64,000 nt of DNA from Vicinamibacterales bacterium (GTDB lineage: Bacteria > Acidobacteriota > Vicinamibacteria > Vicinamibacterales > 2-12-FULL-66-21), in NCBI GenBank assembly GCA_036496585.1, contig DASXLB010000033.1:100078-164077 (forward strand), given 5' to 3'. Positions within the stretch are counted from its first letter, which is position 1. Each line of letters starts with the position of its first letter. A program made the position numbers and the translations under genes. Shown here one piece after another: positions 1-8,618 of this stretch. Under the pieces are notes generated by a model. The model was not told the origin of the DNA. It saw nothing but the letters and a program-made list of their open reading frames with translations, and made no database searches.

Positions 1-696
1 CCGCACACGCCGCCGAAGAAGGTGACGGCCGGCTCCGACAAGTTCGCATGGCTCGAGGCGCTGAAGCTGCTGGCCGCGCCGTTCATACTCGTGCTGTTCG
101 TCGTCACGTTTATCGACTCCACGGTGCACAACCTCTTCTTCAACTGGACGGGCTCGTTCCTCGGCACGGCCGTGGCCGCCGGCGGCGTCGGCATTCCGGG
201 GAACTGGATCATGCCGGTGATGAGCATCGGCCAGGTCGCCGAGATTTCGACGATGGCGATTCTCGGGATCACGCTGAAACGATTCGGCTGGCGAACGACG
301 ATGATCCTGGGGATCATGGGGCATGCGGCGCGTTTCGCTGTGTTCGCATTCTTTCCGCAGTACAAGGCCGCGATCATCCTGATCAACGTGATCCACGGCG
401 TCGCCTATGCGTTCTTCTTCGCGACCGTCTACATCTTCGTCGACGAGTTCTTCCCGAAGGACGTACGCGCCAGCGCGCAGGGGTTGTTCAACCTGATGAT
501 TCTCGGCCTCGGCCCGCTCGTGGCCAACGTCATCGGTCCGAAGCTGATGGGCGAGACGTTCAAGACGGCGGCAGGCGTCGACTTCCGCAGCCTGTTCCTC
601 GTGCCGCTCGGCATGGCGATCCTCGCGGCGGTGCTGCTGGCGGCGGCGTTCCGCCCGCCGGCGAAGCGAAGCGCGCAGGTCGCCGCGCACGCGTAG
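1..696 (+). CDS. MFS transporter, nucleoside:H+ symporter-like, C-terminal part
   Basis: The reading frame is open from the first base, so the N-terminal half lies outside the window. About 230 residues remain, made mostly of hydrophobic segments: roughly six membrane helices separated by short loops, including LEALKLLAAPFILVLFVV and AAIILINVIHGVAYAFFFAT. The loop VDEFFPKDVRASAQGLFN resembles the cytoplasmic loop of the nucleoside-permease branch (NupG/XapB-like, Nuc_H_symport) of the major facilitator superfamily. It would be an inner-membrane importer of a nucleoside or another small metabolite. The substrate cannot be told from this half. It ends convergent with the histidine phosphatase gene, separated by two REP-like hairpins. 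Confidence 0.75.
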   Translation, partial: PHTPPKKVTAGSDKFAWLEALKLLAAPFILVLFVVTFIDSTVHNLFFNWTGSFLGTAVAAGGVGIPGNWIMPVMSIGQVAEISTMAILGITLKRFGWRTTMILGIMGHAARFAVFAFFPQYKAAIILINVIHGVAYAFFFATVYIFVDEFFPKDVRASAQGLFNLMILGLGPLVANVIGPKLMGETFKTAAGVDFRSLFLVPLGMAILAAVLLAAAFRPPAKRSAQVAAHA

Positions 697-745
697 CGCA
701 GGACTTCAGCCCTGCCGCGCACATGTAGCGCAGGGCTTCAGCCCT
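697..745 (+). repeat. Two REP-like repeats (GTAGCGCAGG..CTTCAGCCCTGCC)
   Basis: Two near-identical units, gtagcgcaggacttcagccc and gtagcgcagggcttcagccc, each followed by tgcc, lie between two convergent genes. The core cagggcttcagccctg is almost palindromic and could fold into a hairpin. The same motif on the opposite strand makes up the tandem array at 1431-1675, so this is one dispersed repeat family. Confidence 0.7.
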
Positions 746-1319
746 GCCTGGCCGCGGCGATGTCATGCTCGAATTCCGCGACGCCCCAGTAGCCGGGCGG
801 GAACCTCCTCGGTCCTCGCCATCCTCGTCGCCGGAGCTCTCGAGCGAGAAATCGATTGAAGATCCCATGGCCCACCGCCATGACAGACTCGTGCTCGGCA
901 GCAAGAGCCGCCAGACGGTCGGCTATTCGCACAGCCCTCACACGCGTCGCGGTCGCGGTCTCGCTGGCCCCGCCCCAATTGAGGAACCACGCCAGACGGG
1001 CGATCACAATCCACGCACCGGGGGACAGCCTTAATGCGATGCCGAGCGATTCCGGGAGCGGAGCCTCGCGCAAACCGGCATCAAGGATGATGCTGCGCGT
1101 AGGCGCGAGCCACTCGGCCGACTCGCGAGCCCTGCGCAGATCGCTAGCGACGATACAGGCCGCCGCTGACGCCAACTCGCGGGCTGTCGGTGGCGGCGCG
1201 ACGTCCTGAGCGACACCGACCGCGTCGTAACGGCGTACCCAGTCGCCAATTGCGCGTCCGGGGATCAGTGCCGTGCTGACACCCCCCGGTCTGCGGTGAC
1301 GAACGAGGACGATGCGCAT
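738..1319 (-). CDS. Histidine phosphatase family protein
   Basis: The 193-residue product begins MRIVLVRHRRP, carrying the catalytic Arg-His pair (R7/H8) of the phosphoglycerate-mutase-like histidine phosphatases. A second conserved histidine occurs in VMAVGHGIFNRF near residue 150. It would transfer phosphate through the first histidine, probably on a small metabolite in the cytoplasm. The length fits the compact SixA/CobC/PhoE-type members. The ATG at 1319 is chosen because it places RH at the canonical position. The gene stands alone, convergent with the upstream transporter. Substrate is unknown. Confidence 0.8.
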   Translation of the reverse strand: MRIVLVRHRRPGGVSTALIPGRAIGDWVRRYDAVGVAQDVAPPPTARELASAAACIVASDLRRARESAEWLAPTRSIILDAGLREAPLPESLGIALRLSPGAWIVIARLAWFLNWGGASETATATRVRAVRIADRLAALAAEHESVMAVGHGIFNRFLARELRRRGWRGPRRFPPGYWGVAEFEHDIAAARQG

Positions 1320-1430
1320 CGTTCACTGCCTTGCCGCGCGTGGTGCGACGAACGCGGCGATAACGCCTGCGACGTTGATGTGGACGACCAAGGCTCTGCG
1401 CCCTCTGCGTGATGTACGTGCGTGACTGCC

Positions 1431-1675
1431 GCTGCAAACGCCAGGCAGGCTGAAGGCCTGCGCTACTTCAGTTGCAAAACGCCAGGCAGGTCTGAAGACC
1501 TGCGCTACTTCAGTTGCAAACGCCAGGCAGGCTGAAGGCCTGCGCTACTTCAGTTGCAAACGCCAGGCAGGTCGGAAGGCCTGCGCTACTTCACTTGCAA
1601 ACGCCAGGCAGGTCGGAAGGCCTGCGCTACTTCAGTTGCAAACGCCAGGCAGGCATGAAGGCCTGCGCTACATCA
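1431..1675 (-). repeat. Six tandem copies of a 40-42 bp palindromic repeat
   Basis: Copies start at about 1431, 1471, 1513, 1553, 1594 and 1635. The unit is gttgcaaacgccaggcaggc followed by tgaaggcctgcgctacttca. The centre gcaggctgaaggcctgc is a near-perfect inverted repeat, so each copy can form a hairpin. Differences between copies are confined to the bases around the centre (ctg, tctgaag, tcggaag, catgaag). The last copy runs over the stop codon of the DUF1080 gene. There are no unique spacers, so this is not a CRISPR array. The array fills most of the 348-bp gap 1320-1667; I see nothing else in that gap. Confidence 0.9.
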
Positions 1676-2363
1676 GCTCGCGGATCCGAATATTCCGCAG
1701 CTTCAGCGTTCCGGGATGATCCCCCTGGATGCCGAGATACCCCTTCGCGGCGCGGCCGAACTTGGGATACTTCTCAGGGCTGAACTTGCTCGCCTGGATC
1801 GCCGCTTCCCACTCGGGGCTGCCGACGTCGTACGAGGCGACCTCGTTGCCGTTGAGCCAGTGCTCGACGTGCGTCCCCTTGGCGACGATGCGCGTCTGGT
1901 TCCACTGGCCGGCCGGATGCGCGGCCCCCTTCGGCGGGGCGAACAGGTCGTAGACCGATCCGGCGAGGTGGTTGTCCTTCTTGTTGTCCGCGGCGTTGAC
2001 GTTGTCGAGCAGCTGATACTCGGGCGCGCTCCAATAAATCTGGTCGAAGTCGTCGGTGCCGCGGTAGAAGATGCCGCTGTTGCTGGCGTCGCCGATGTTC
2101 CACTCGAGCTCGAGCTCGAAGTCGCCGAACTGCTCTCTGGAGGCGACGTCGTTGGCGTGGCTGTCCTTCTGCAGCACGCCGTCCACGATCTCCCAGCAGT
2201 CCTTGGCGCCCGGCGTCTCGCACATCTTCGGCGCCTTGTCGGTCTTGAAGATGCGCCAGGCATCCATGCTCTTCCCGTCGAAGAGCGATCTCCACGGTCC
2301 CGCTTTCGGCGCTGGCGCCTGCAGGACGAACAGGGAGAGCAGCAGCGCGATCATCTGGGTCAT
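1668..2363 (-). CDS. DUF1080 (3-keto-disaccharide hydrolase family) secreted protein
   Basis: The product is 231 residues, with a hydrophobic signal sequence (MIALLLSLFVLQAPAP) followed by the DUF1080 concanavalin-like fold: WRSLFDGKSMDAWR near the start, FELELEWNIGDASNSGIFYR in the middle, and GYLGIQGDHPGTLKLRNIRI at the end. Members of this family act on 3-keto-glycosides or bind sugars outside the cytoplasm. The start at 2363 is preferred because a longer frame would put polar residues before the signal peptide. It is divergent, 43 bp from a Tat-exported Gfo/Idh/MocA oxidoreductase, and the two could share a promoter region. The functional link (oxidation to a 3-keto sugar, then cleavage) is inference. 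Confidence 0.85.
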   Translation of the reverse strand: MTQMIALLLSLFVLQAPAPKAGPWRSLFDGKSMDAWRIFKTDKAPKMCETPGAKDCWEIVDGVLQKDSHANDVASREQFGDFELELEWNIGDASNSGIFYRGTDDFDQIYWSAPEYQLLDNVNAADNKKDNHLAGSVYDLFAPPKGAAHPAGQWNQTRIVAKGTHVEHWLNGNEVASYDVGSPEWEAAIQASKFSPEKYPKFGRAAKGYLGIQGDHPGTLKLRNIRIRELM

Positions 2364-2406
2364 GTCCGGAAGGTATATCATGACACCCGTTTTTGAAGGG
2401 GGACTC

Positions 2407-3990
<1,584 letters not shown>

Positions 3991-4026
3991 CAGGACGGGG
4001 GACGAACGACGGGGGACGAACGACGG

Positions 4027-4053
4027 TTCGTCAGGCTCGCGGCGCCTGACGAA
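4027..4053 (+). terminator. Perfect 9-bp hairpin downstream of the oxidoreductase gene
   Basis: ttcgtcagg (4027-4035) and cctgacgaa (4045-4053) form a perfect stem with a 9-nt loop, about 37 bp after the stop codon. Just upstream lies a short direct repeat, gacgggggacgaac. There is no T-tract, so it could be a transcript-end structure rather than a classical intrinsic terminator. Confidence 0.4.
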
Positions 4054-4128
4054 ACGGCCTTCGGACCCGCCCTCCGCCCCTGTCTTCCCGCCACACTTCT
4101 GCCTTGCGCTTTCTGGCAAGATGGAGAC

Positions 4129-5799
4129 GTGATCCTGCCGGCGGCCGCTCTCGCCGTTGCCCTTGCCGCCGCCGACACCGGCAGCGTGCGGATCGGCACG
4201 CTGGTCACCGACCGTCAGGGCCGGCCCGTCCAGGGCCTCACCAGCAGAGACTTCGAGCTCAAGGAAGACGGCATCGTTCAGAAAATCGACGCGGTCGAGG
4301 CCCGGCGGCCGGACAAGCGGCGTCTGGCGATCCTGCTCGACGAGTTCCACGTCGATCCTGCCGACACGGCTCGCGTGCGCGACGCGATCACGGCGTTCGT
4401 CGACGCCCGGCTGCGCGAGGGTGATCTCGCCTTCGTGCTGCGGCCGATGGATCCGCTGACCTCGATCCGGCTCACCTCGGATCGCGACGAGCTGCGGCGC
4501 GCGATCGCGCAGTTCGAGGGGCGCAAGGGCGTCTACGAGCCCCGCACGCCGCTCGAGGCCGAGACACTGGGCACGGCGCCGACGCTGGTCGAAGCCGGCC
4601 GCGCGCAGGTCGTACTCTCGGCGCTGCGGGCGCTGACGGCGCAGCTCGGGTCGGTGCAGGGACGTTCGGCCGTCCTCTTCGTCAGCGAAGGGTTCGAGCT
4701 GGCGGCCCATCGCTCGACGATCCGCGGCCTCCCCGACGCGAGCATCGTCGAGCGTTTCGCCAATCGTTACGACGTGCCGATCTACGCGTTCGATCCGCGC
4801 GTCCCGGCCCCCGCCGCTGCCGGCGGCGGATCGCCGCTCCTGGCGGGCCTCGTCTCGCAAACCGGCGGCACGATATCGCGTGGCACCGATCTCGCCGGCG
4901 ACGTCGCGCACGCGGTCGACGAGCTCGACGCCGGATACACCGTCGTCTATACCTCGTCGCACGGCAACGACGGACGCTATCACCCGGTCCAGATCACGTT
5001 GACCAGGCGTCAGGCCGACGCCCGGACCCGCGCGGGCTACGTGTCGCCGCCGTCGGAAGACGTGCGCAAGGCGATGGCGGCGCTGATGGACGACCGGCCC
5101 CGGCCGCCGCCACGCACCCTGCGGCACAGTTCGCTGCTCAGCCTGTGGTCAGGCGTGACCGGGATGAACGGCGCCACGGCCCGCGTCGCGGTGACCTGGG
5201 AGCCCGCGCCCCTGAGCCATGCGGCGGCGCGCGTGACGCTCAAGGCGACCACGCCCGATGGCAAGGTGCTCTACGAGGGAACCCTGTCGCCGGTACGGGC
5301 CGGCAGCGCTGGGCCAGGCGCACTCGCCGAGTTCACGGCCGCGCCGGGGCGCGTGCAGCTCGACATGACGGTATTCGGCGTCACCGGACAGAAACTCGAC
5401 ACCGACGCCCGCGACCTCGATATCCCCTCGCAGAGAGACGCGACTCCGCTGCTGCTGCCGCCTATCATGCTGGCGACGGGATCGGCGCGGGAATTCCGCG
5501 ACGTCGCGGTCGACGAAAAGGCCCCCCCGATTCCGGCGCGCGAGTTCCGGCGGACCGAACGCCTGCTGATTCGGGTGCCCGCCTACTCGGCCGGAACGCC
5601 GCTGCCGGTCTCGGCGCGGCTGCTCAACCGCGTCGGCCAGACGATGAAGGATCTCGACGTCGTTCCAGGCGTCGGCGGAGTGACGCAGTTCGATTTGCCG
5701 CTGGCGCCGCTCGCGCCTGGAGAGTATTTCCTGCAATTCAACGTGGAGGGCCCGACCGGCCCTGTCTCGCAGCGCGTAGCCTTCAAGATCACCGGCTGA
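4129..5799 (+). CDS. VWFA-related (acidobacterial type) exported protein
   Basis: The 556-residue product has a short hydrophobic leader (ILPAAALAVALAAADTGS). Next come VTDRQGRPVQGLTSRDFELK, typical of the N-terminal beta domain of acidobacterial VWFA-related proteins, and a von Willebrand A-like Rossmann core (RRLAILLDEFH; RSAVLFVSEGFEL; ANRYDVPIYAFD). The usual metal site DxSxS is not seen: the position reads LLDEFH, so canonical metal binding is doubtful. The C-terminal third is beta-rich. The role is unknown; the family is expanded and secreted in acidobacteria. The start is GTG at 4129, since an upstream in-frame ATG is not evident. The gene stands alone. Confidence 0.82.
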   Translation: MILPAAALAVALAAADTGSVRIGTLVTDRQGRPVQGLTSRDFELKEDGIVQKIDAVEARRPDKRRLAILLDEFHVDPADTARVRDAITAFVDARLREGDLAFVLRPMDPLTSIRLTSDRDELRRAIAQFEGRKGVYEPRTPLEAETLGTAPTLVEAGRAQVVLSALRALTAQLGSVQGRSAVLFVSEGFELAAHRSTIRGLPDASIVERFANRYDVPIYAFDPRVPAPAAAGGGSPLLAGLVSQTGGTISRGTDLAGDVAHAVDELDAGYTVVYTSSHGNDGRYHPVQITLTRRQADARTRAGYVSPPSEDVRKAMAALMDDRPRPPPRTLRHSSLLSLWSGVTGMNGATARVAVTWEPAPLSHAAARVTLKATTPDGKVLYEGTLSPVRAGSAGPGALAEFTAAPGRVQLDMTVFGVTGQKLDTDARDLDIPSQRDATPLLLPPIMLATGSAREFRDVAVDEKAPPIPAREFRRTERLLIRVPAYSAGTPLPVSARLLNRVGQTMKDLDVVPGVGGVTQFDLPLAPLAPGEYFLQFNVEGPTGPVSQRVAFKITG

Positions 5800-5969
5800 C
5801 GCGCGTCACGCAACCCGCCGATCTCGTGCATGCGATTGACGAGCTCACCGGACGCGGGATCGGCTTCGAACGGCAGGACGACGATAGGGCGCCGGCCGGC
5901 CCGCACGCGCAGATCGGCCGCCGACGTTTGTGATACCGCGTCCATGCCATGTCGACCGCGAGGTCGCAG

Positions 5970-8357
5970 TCAGTCGTTCCGCAGGACGAGCGCGGGATCT
6001 ACCCGGCCGGCCCATCGCGCCGGCAGGTAGCAGGCCGCCATCGACACGGCGAGCACGAGCACCGCGTTGCCGGCGAAGACGGCCGGATCGGTCGGCTTCA
6101 CGTCGTTGAGCATGGTCGCCATCAGCCGCGTCAACAGCAGGCCGGCGACGCAGCCAATCGCGATGCCGGTCGCGGCGACGATGGCGCCGCGCCGCACGAT
6201 CAGGCGCTGGACCGAGCCGGGATCGGCGCCGAGCGCGAGCCGGATGCCGTATTCGCGCCGCTGGCGGCGGACGTTGTAGGCGGTGACGCCGTAGACGCCG
6301 ACCATCGCCAACAGGCCGGCCAGCGCCCCGAACAGCCCCGACAACGCGGAATAGAGCCGCGGCTGCCCGACCGACTTGCTCACCACTTCCTCCATCGTCT
6401 GCACCGTGGTGACCGGCAGCGCCGGGTCGAGCGTCGAAACGATGCTGCGGGCGCTCGGCACGAGCGCCGACGGGTCGACGCCGGTCGAGCGCAGCACCAC
6501 CGTCACGCCACCGACCGCCACCTGGTCGGTCGTCTGGTAGAACTCGAACGGCGACTTCGCCGCCAAGCCGAACGATCGCGTCGTCCCGATGACACCGACG
6601 ACCGTGTAGTAGGTCTTCGGGTCGTCCCCCTGGCCGAAGCGGCGGCCGATCGGATCCTCGTTGGGCCAGAACTTGTCGGCCATCGCCTGGTTGACCAGCA
6701 CCGTGCGCGTATCGGCGCCGTCACGGCCGTCAAGAGCGCGTCCGCGCAGCACCGGAATGGCGAGCGCCTTCAGGTAGTCGCCGTAGACGAAGCAGTATTC
6801 GACGAGCGGGTTGTCGTTCGGGCCCCAAGGGTTGCCGCCTTCCCGGGCCATTTCGCCGTTGCTGCCGAAGCGGTACATCGGCAGGTGGCTCGTCAGGCCG
6901 ACGGCAAACACGCCGCCGAGCTGCGCGAGCCGCGCGTCGAGCGTGCGGTAGAACTCCCGGCGCGCCGCATCGTCCCGGTAGCGGGGTCCGGACGGCGAGA
7001 CGTCGAAGGCGATGACGTGGTCGGTCGAGAAGCCGGCGTCACGCTGCTCGAGCAGGATCAGATTCTTGACCATCAGCCCCGCGCCGACCAGCAGCGCGAA
7101 GGCGATGGCGATCTCGGCGACGACCAAGCCGTTGCCGAACGTCGTGCTGCCGCCGCTGCCGGTACGCGTATCCCCTTCACGCAACGCCGTCGTGAGCGTG
7201 TGCAGCCGCAGCCGCAGGAGCGGCGACAAGCCGCAGACGATGCCGACGAGGATGGTGACGGCGGCGGTGAAGGCGAGGACGCGACCGTCGATCTGGATCG
7301 TGGCGGCGCGCGGCAGCGCGTTGGTCCCCAGAGCGACGAACACCCGGACGATCCACAGCGCCAGCAGCAGGCCGAGGCCGCCGCCGGCCGCGGCCAGGAC
7401 CAGCGCTTCCGATGTCAGCTGTCGCGCGATCTGCCGCTGCCCGGCGCCGAGCGCCAGGCGGACGGCGATCTCGCGCCGCCGCGACATCCCGGAGGCCAGC
7501 AGCAGATTGGCGACATTGGCGCAGGCGATGAGCAGCACGCAGACGACCGCGCCCATCAGGACCTGCAGCGGGCCGCGGATGAGGCCGACGGTCGCTTCGC
7601 GCAGCGATCGGACGTCGATCCCGTGATTGGTGCCGAACTCACGGGCCAGTCCTTCGCCCAGCTGCCGCATCTCGCGGGTTGCGCGGTCGAGCGGGACGCC
7701 CGGCTTCAGCCTGGCATAGGTCGTCAGGAAGTGTTTGCCGCGCGTCGACAGATCCAGCTTGCGCTGCAGCGGCACGAAAACGTCGGCGTTGCGATGATTG
7801 AACGTCGCCGGCATCACCCCGATCACCTGGTAGGCCTCGCCGTCGAACGTCAGGTTTCGGCCGACGATCGACGGATCGCCATTGAGCCGGCGCTGCCAGA
7901 AGCGGTAGCCGAGCACGACGACTTTCGGACCGCCGAACTGATCTTCGGCCTCGCTATACCAACGGCCCATCTGCGGCGGGACGCGGAAGACGTCGGCAAG
8001 CGACGCCGTCGCCGAGACTCCTGTCACCTGCTCGGGCGCGCCGGATCCGGTCATCACGAATGACGCCTGCGTCGATCCGCCGATCGCGGAGAAGACCTGG
8101 TTGCGCGTCTTCCAATCGACGTACTTCGGGTACGACGCGGGACAGGTCTTGCAGGCCGGCTGCGTGTCGTAGACGAGGACGAGCTGGTCCGGCTCGGGGT
8201 ACGCCAGTGGCGCCAGCAGCACGCCGCTGAAAATGCTGAAGACCGCAGTCGTCACACCGATCCCCAGCGCGAACGCCAGAATCGCGAGCATTGCCACCGA
8301 TCGCGTGCGGATGGCGGTCCGCACGGCGAAGCGGATGTCCTGTCGCAGTCGTCCCAT
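5970..8357 (-). CDS. ABC transporter permease, ADOP family (1)
   Basis: The 795-residue protein has the ADOP layout: an N-terminal membrane helix after DIRFAVRTAIRTRSVA, a periplasmic MacB-PCD-like domain (residues about 50-250), a first FtsX block of membrane helices (about 265-400), a second periplasmic domain, and a C-terminal FtsX block ending YLPARWAGRVDPALVLRND. No ATPase gene is adjacent, as usual for this orphan family. ATG 8357 is chosen because it has a good Shine-Dalgarno (ggagga) and starts at the family's normal N-terminus; the longer frame adds 49 unlike residues. It follows ADOP 2 on the same strand after 261 bp, in which I see no gene. Cargo is unknown. Confidence 0.9.
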   Translation of the reverse strand: MGRLRQDIRFAVRTAIRTRSVAMLAILAFALGIGVTTAVFSIFSGVLLAPLAYPEPDQLVLVYDTQPACKTCPASYPKYVDWKTRNQVFSAIGGSTQASFVMTGSGAPEQVTGVSATASLADVFRVPPQMGRWYSEAEDQFGGPKVVVLGYRFWQRRLNGDPSIVGRNLTFDGEAYQVIGVMPATFNHRNADVFVPLQRKLDLSTRGKHFLTTYARLKPGVPLDRATREMRQLGEGLAREFGTNHGIDVRSLREATVGLIRGPLQVLMGAVVCVLLIACANVANLLLASGMSRRREIAVRLALGAGQRQIARQLTSEALVLAAAGGGLGLLLALWIVRVFVALGTNALPRAATIQIDGRVLAFTAAVTILVGIVCGLSPLLRLRLHTLTTALREGDTRTGSGGSTTFGNGLVVAEIAIAFALLVGAGLMVKNLILLEQRDAGFSTDHVIAFDVSPSGPRYRDDAARREFYRTLDARLAQLGGVFAVGLTSHLPMYRFGSNGEMAREGGNPWGPNDNPLVEYCFVYGDYLKALAIPVLRGRALDGRDGADTRTVLVNQAMADKFWPNEDPIGRRFGQGDDPKTYYTVVGVIGTTRSFGLAAKSPFEFYQTTDQVAVGGVTVVLRSTGVDPSALVPSARSIVSTLDPALPVTTVQTMEEVVSKSVGQPRLYSALSGLFGALAGLLAMVGVYGVTAYNVRRQRREYGIRLALGADPGSVQRLIVRRGAIVAATGIAIGCVAGLLLTRLMATMLNDVKPTDPAVFAGNAVLVLAVSMAACYLPARWAGRVDPALVLRND

Positions 8358-8618
8358 CACTCCTCCGTGTTGCTTAGACGGGGCCGGCGCGATTCGGGTG
8401 GCCCGCCCGTTGCGGGCAAATCCTCTTCTTGGACCGCCGGGAACCAGGATTGCGCATCCGTCCCTCACCGCGTCAATCACGCCGTCCGTCACCGGCCGCG
8501 TCACTCGTCAGCCAGCCGTTTCCGATCGCACCAGCCAGCCGGGACCCCTCCCACGTGACTCCGTGGCGTCGTCTCCGCGCCGCTTTGGTCCATCCCTTGC
8601 TGACTGCGCGCGACGCCA

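Noticed and set aside
1431-1675. CRISPR array
   Set aside because: The units are contiguous with no unique spacers, and no cas genes are present.
5583-5945. Minus-strand frame of 120 codons starting in the gap after the VWFA gene
   Set aside because: The first 50 residues look protein-like, but two thirds of it are antisense to the VWFA gene and no family is recognisable.
5949-8063. Plus-strand frame antisense to ADOP 1
   Set aside because: Composition (Arg/Asp/Gln-rich, no hydrophobic core) is that of a shadow frame; similar long frames face every ADOP gene.
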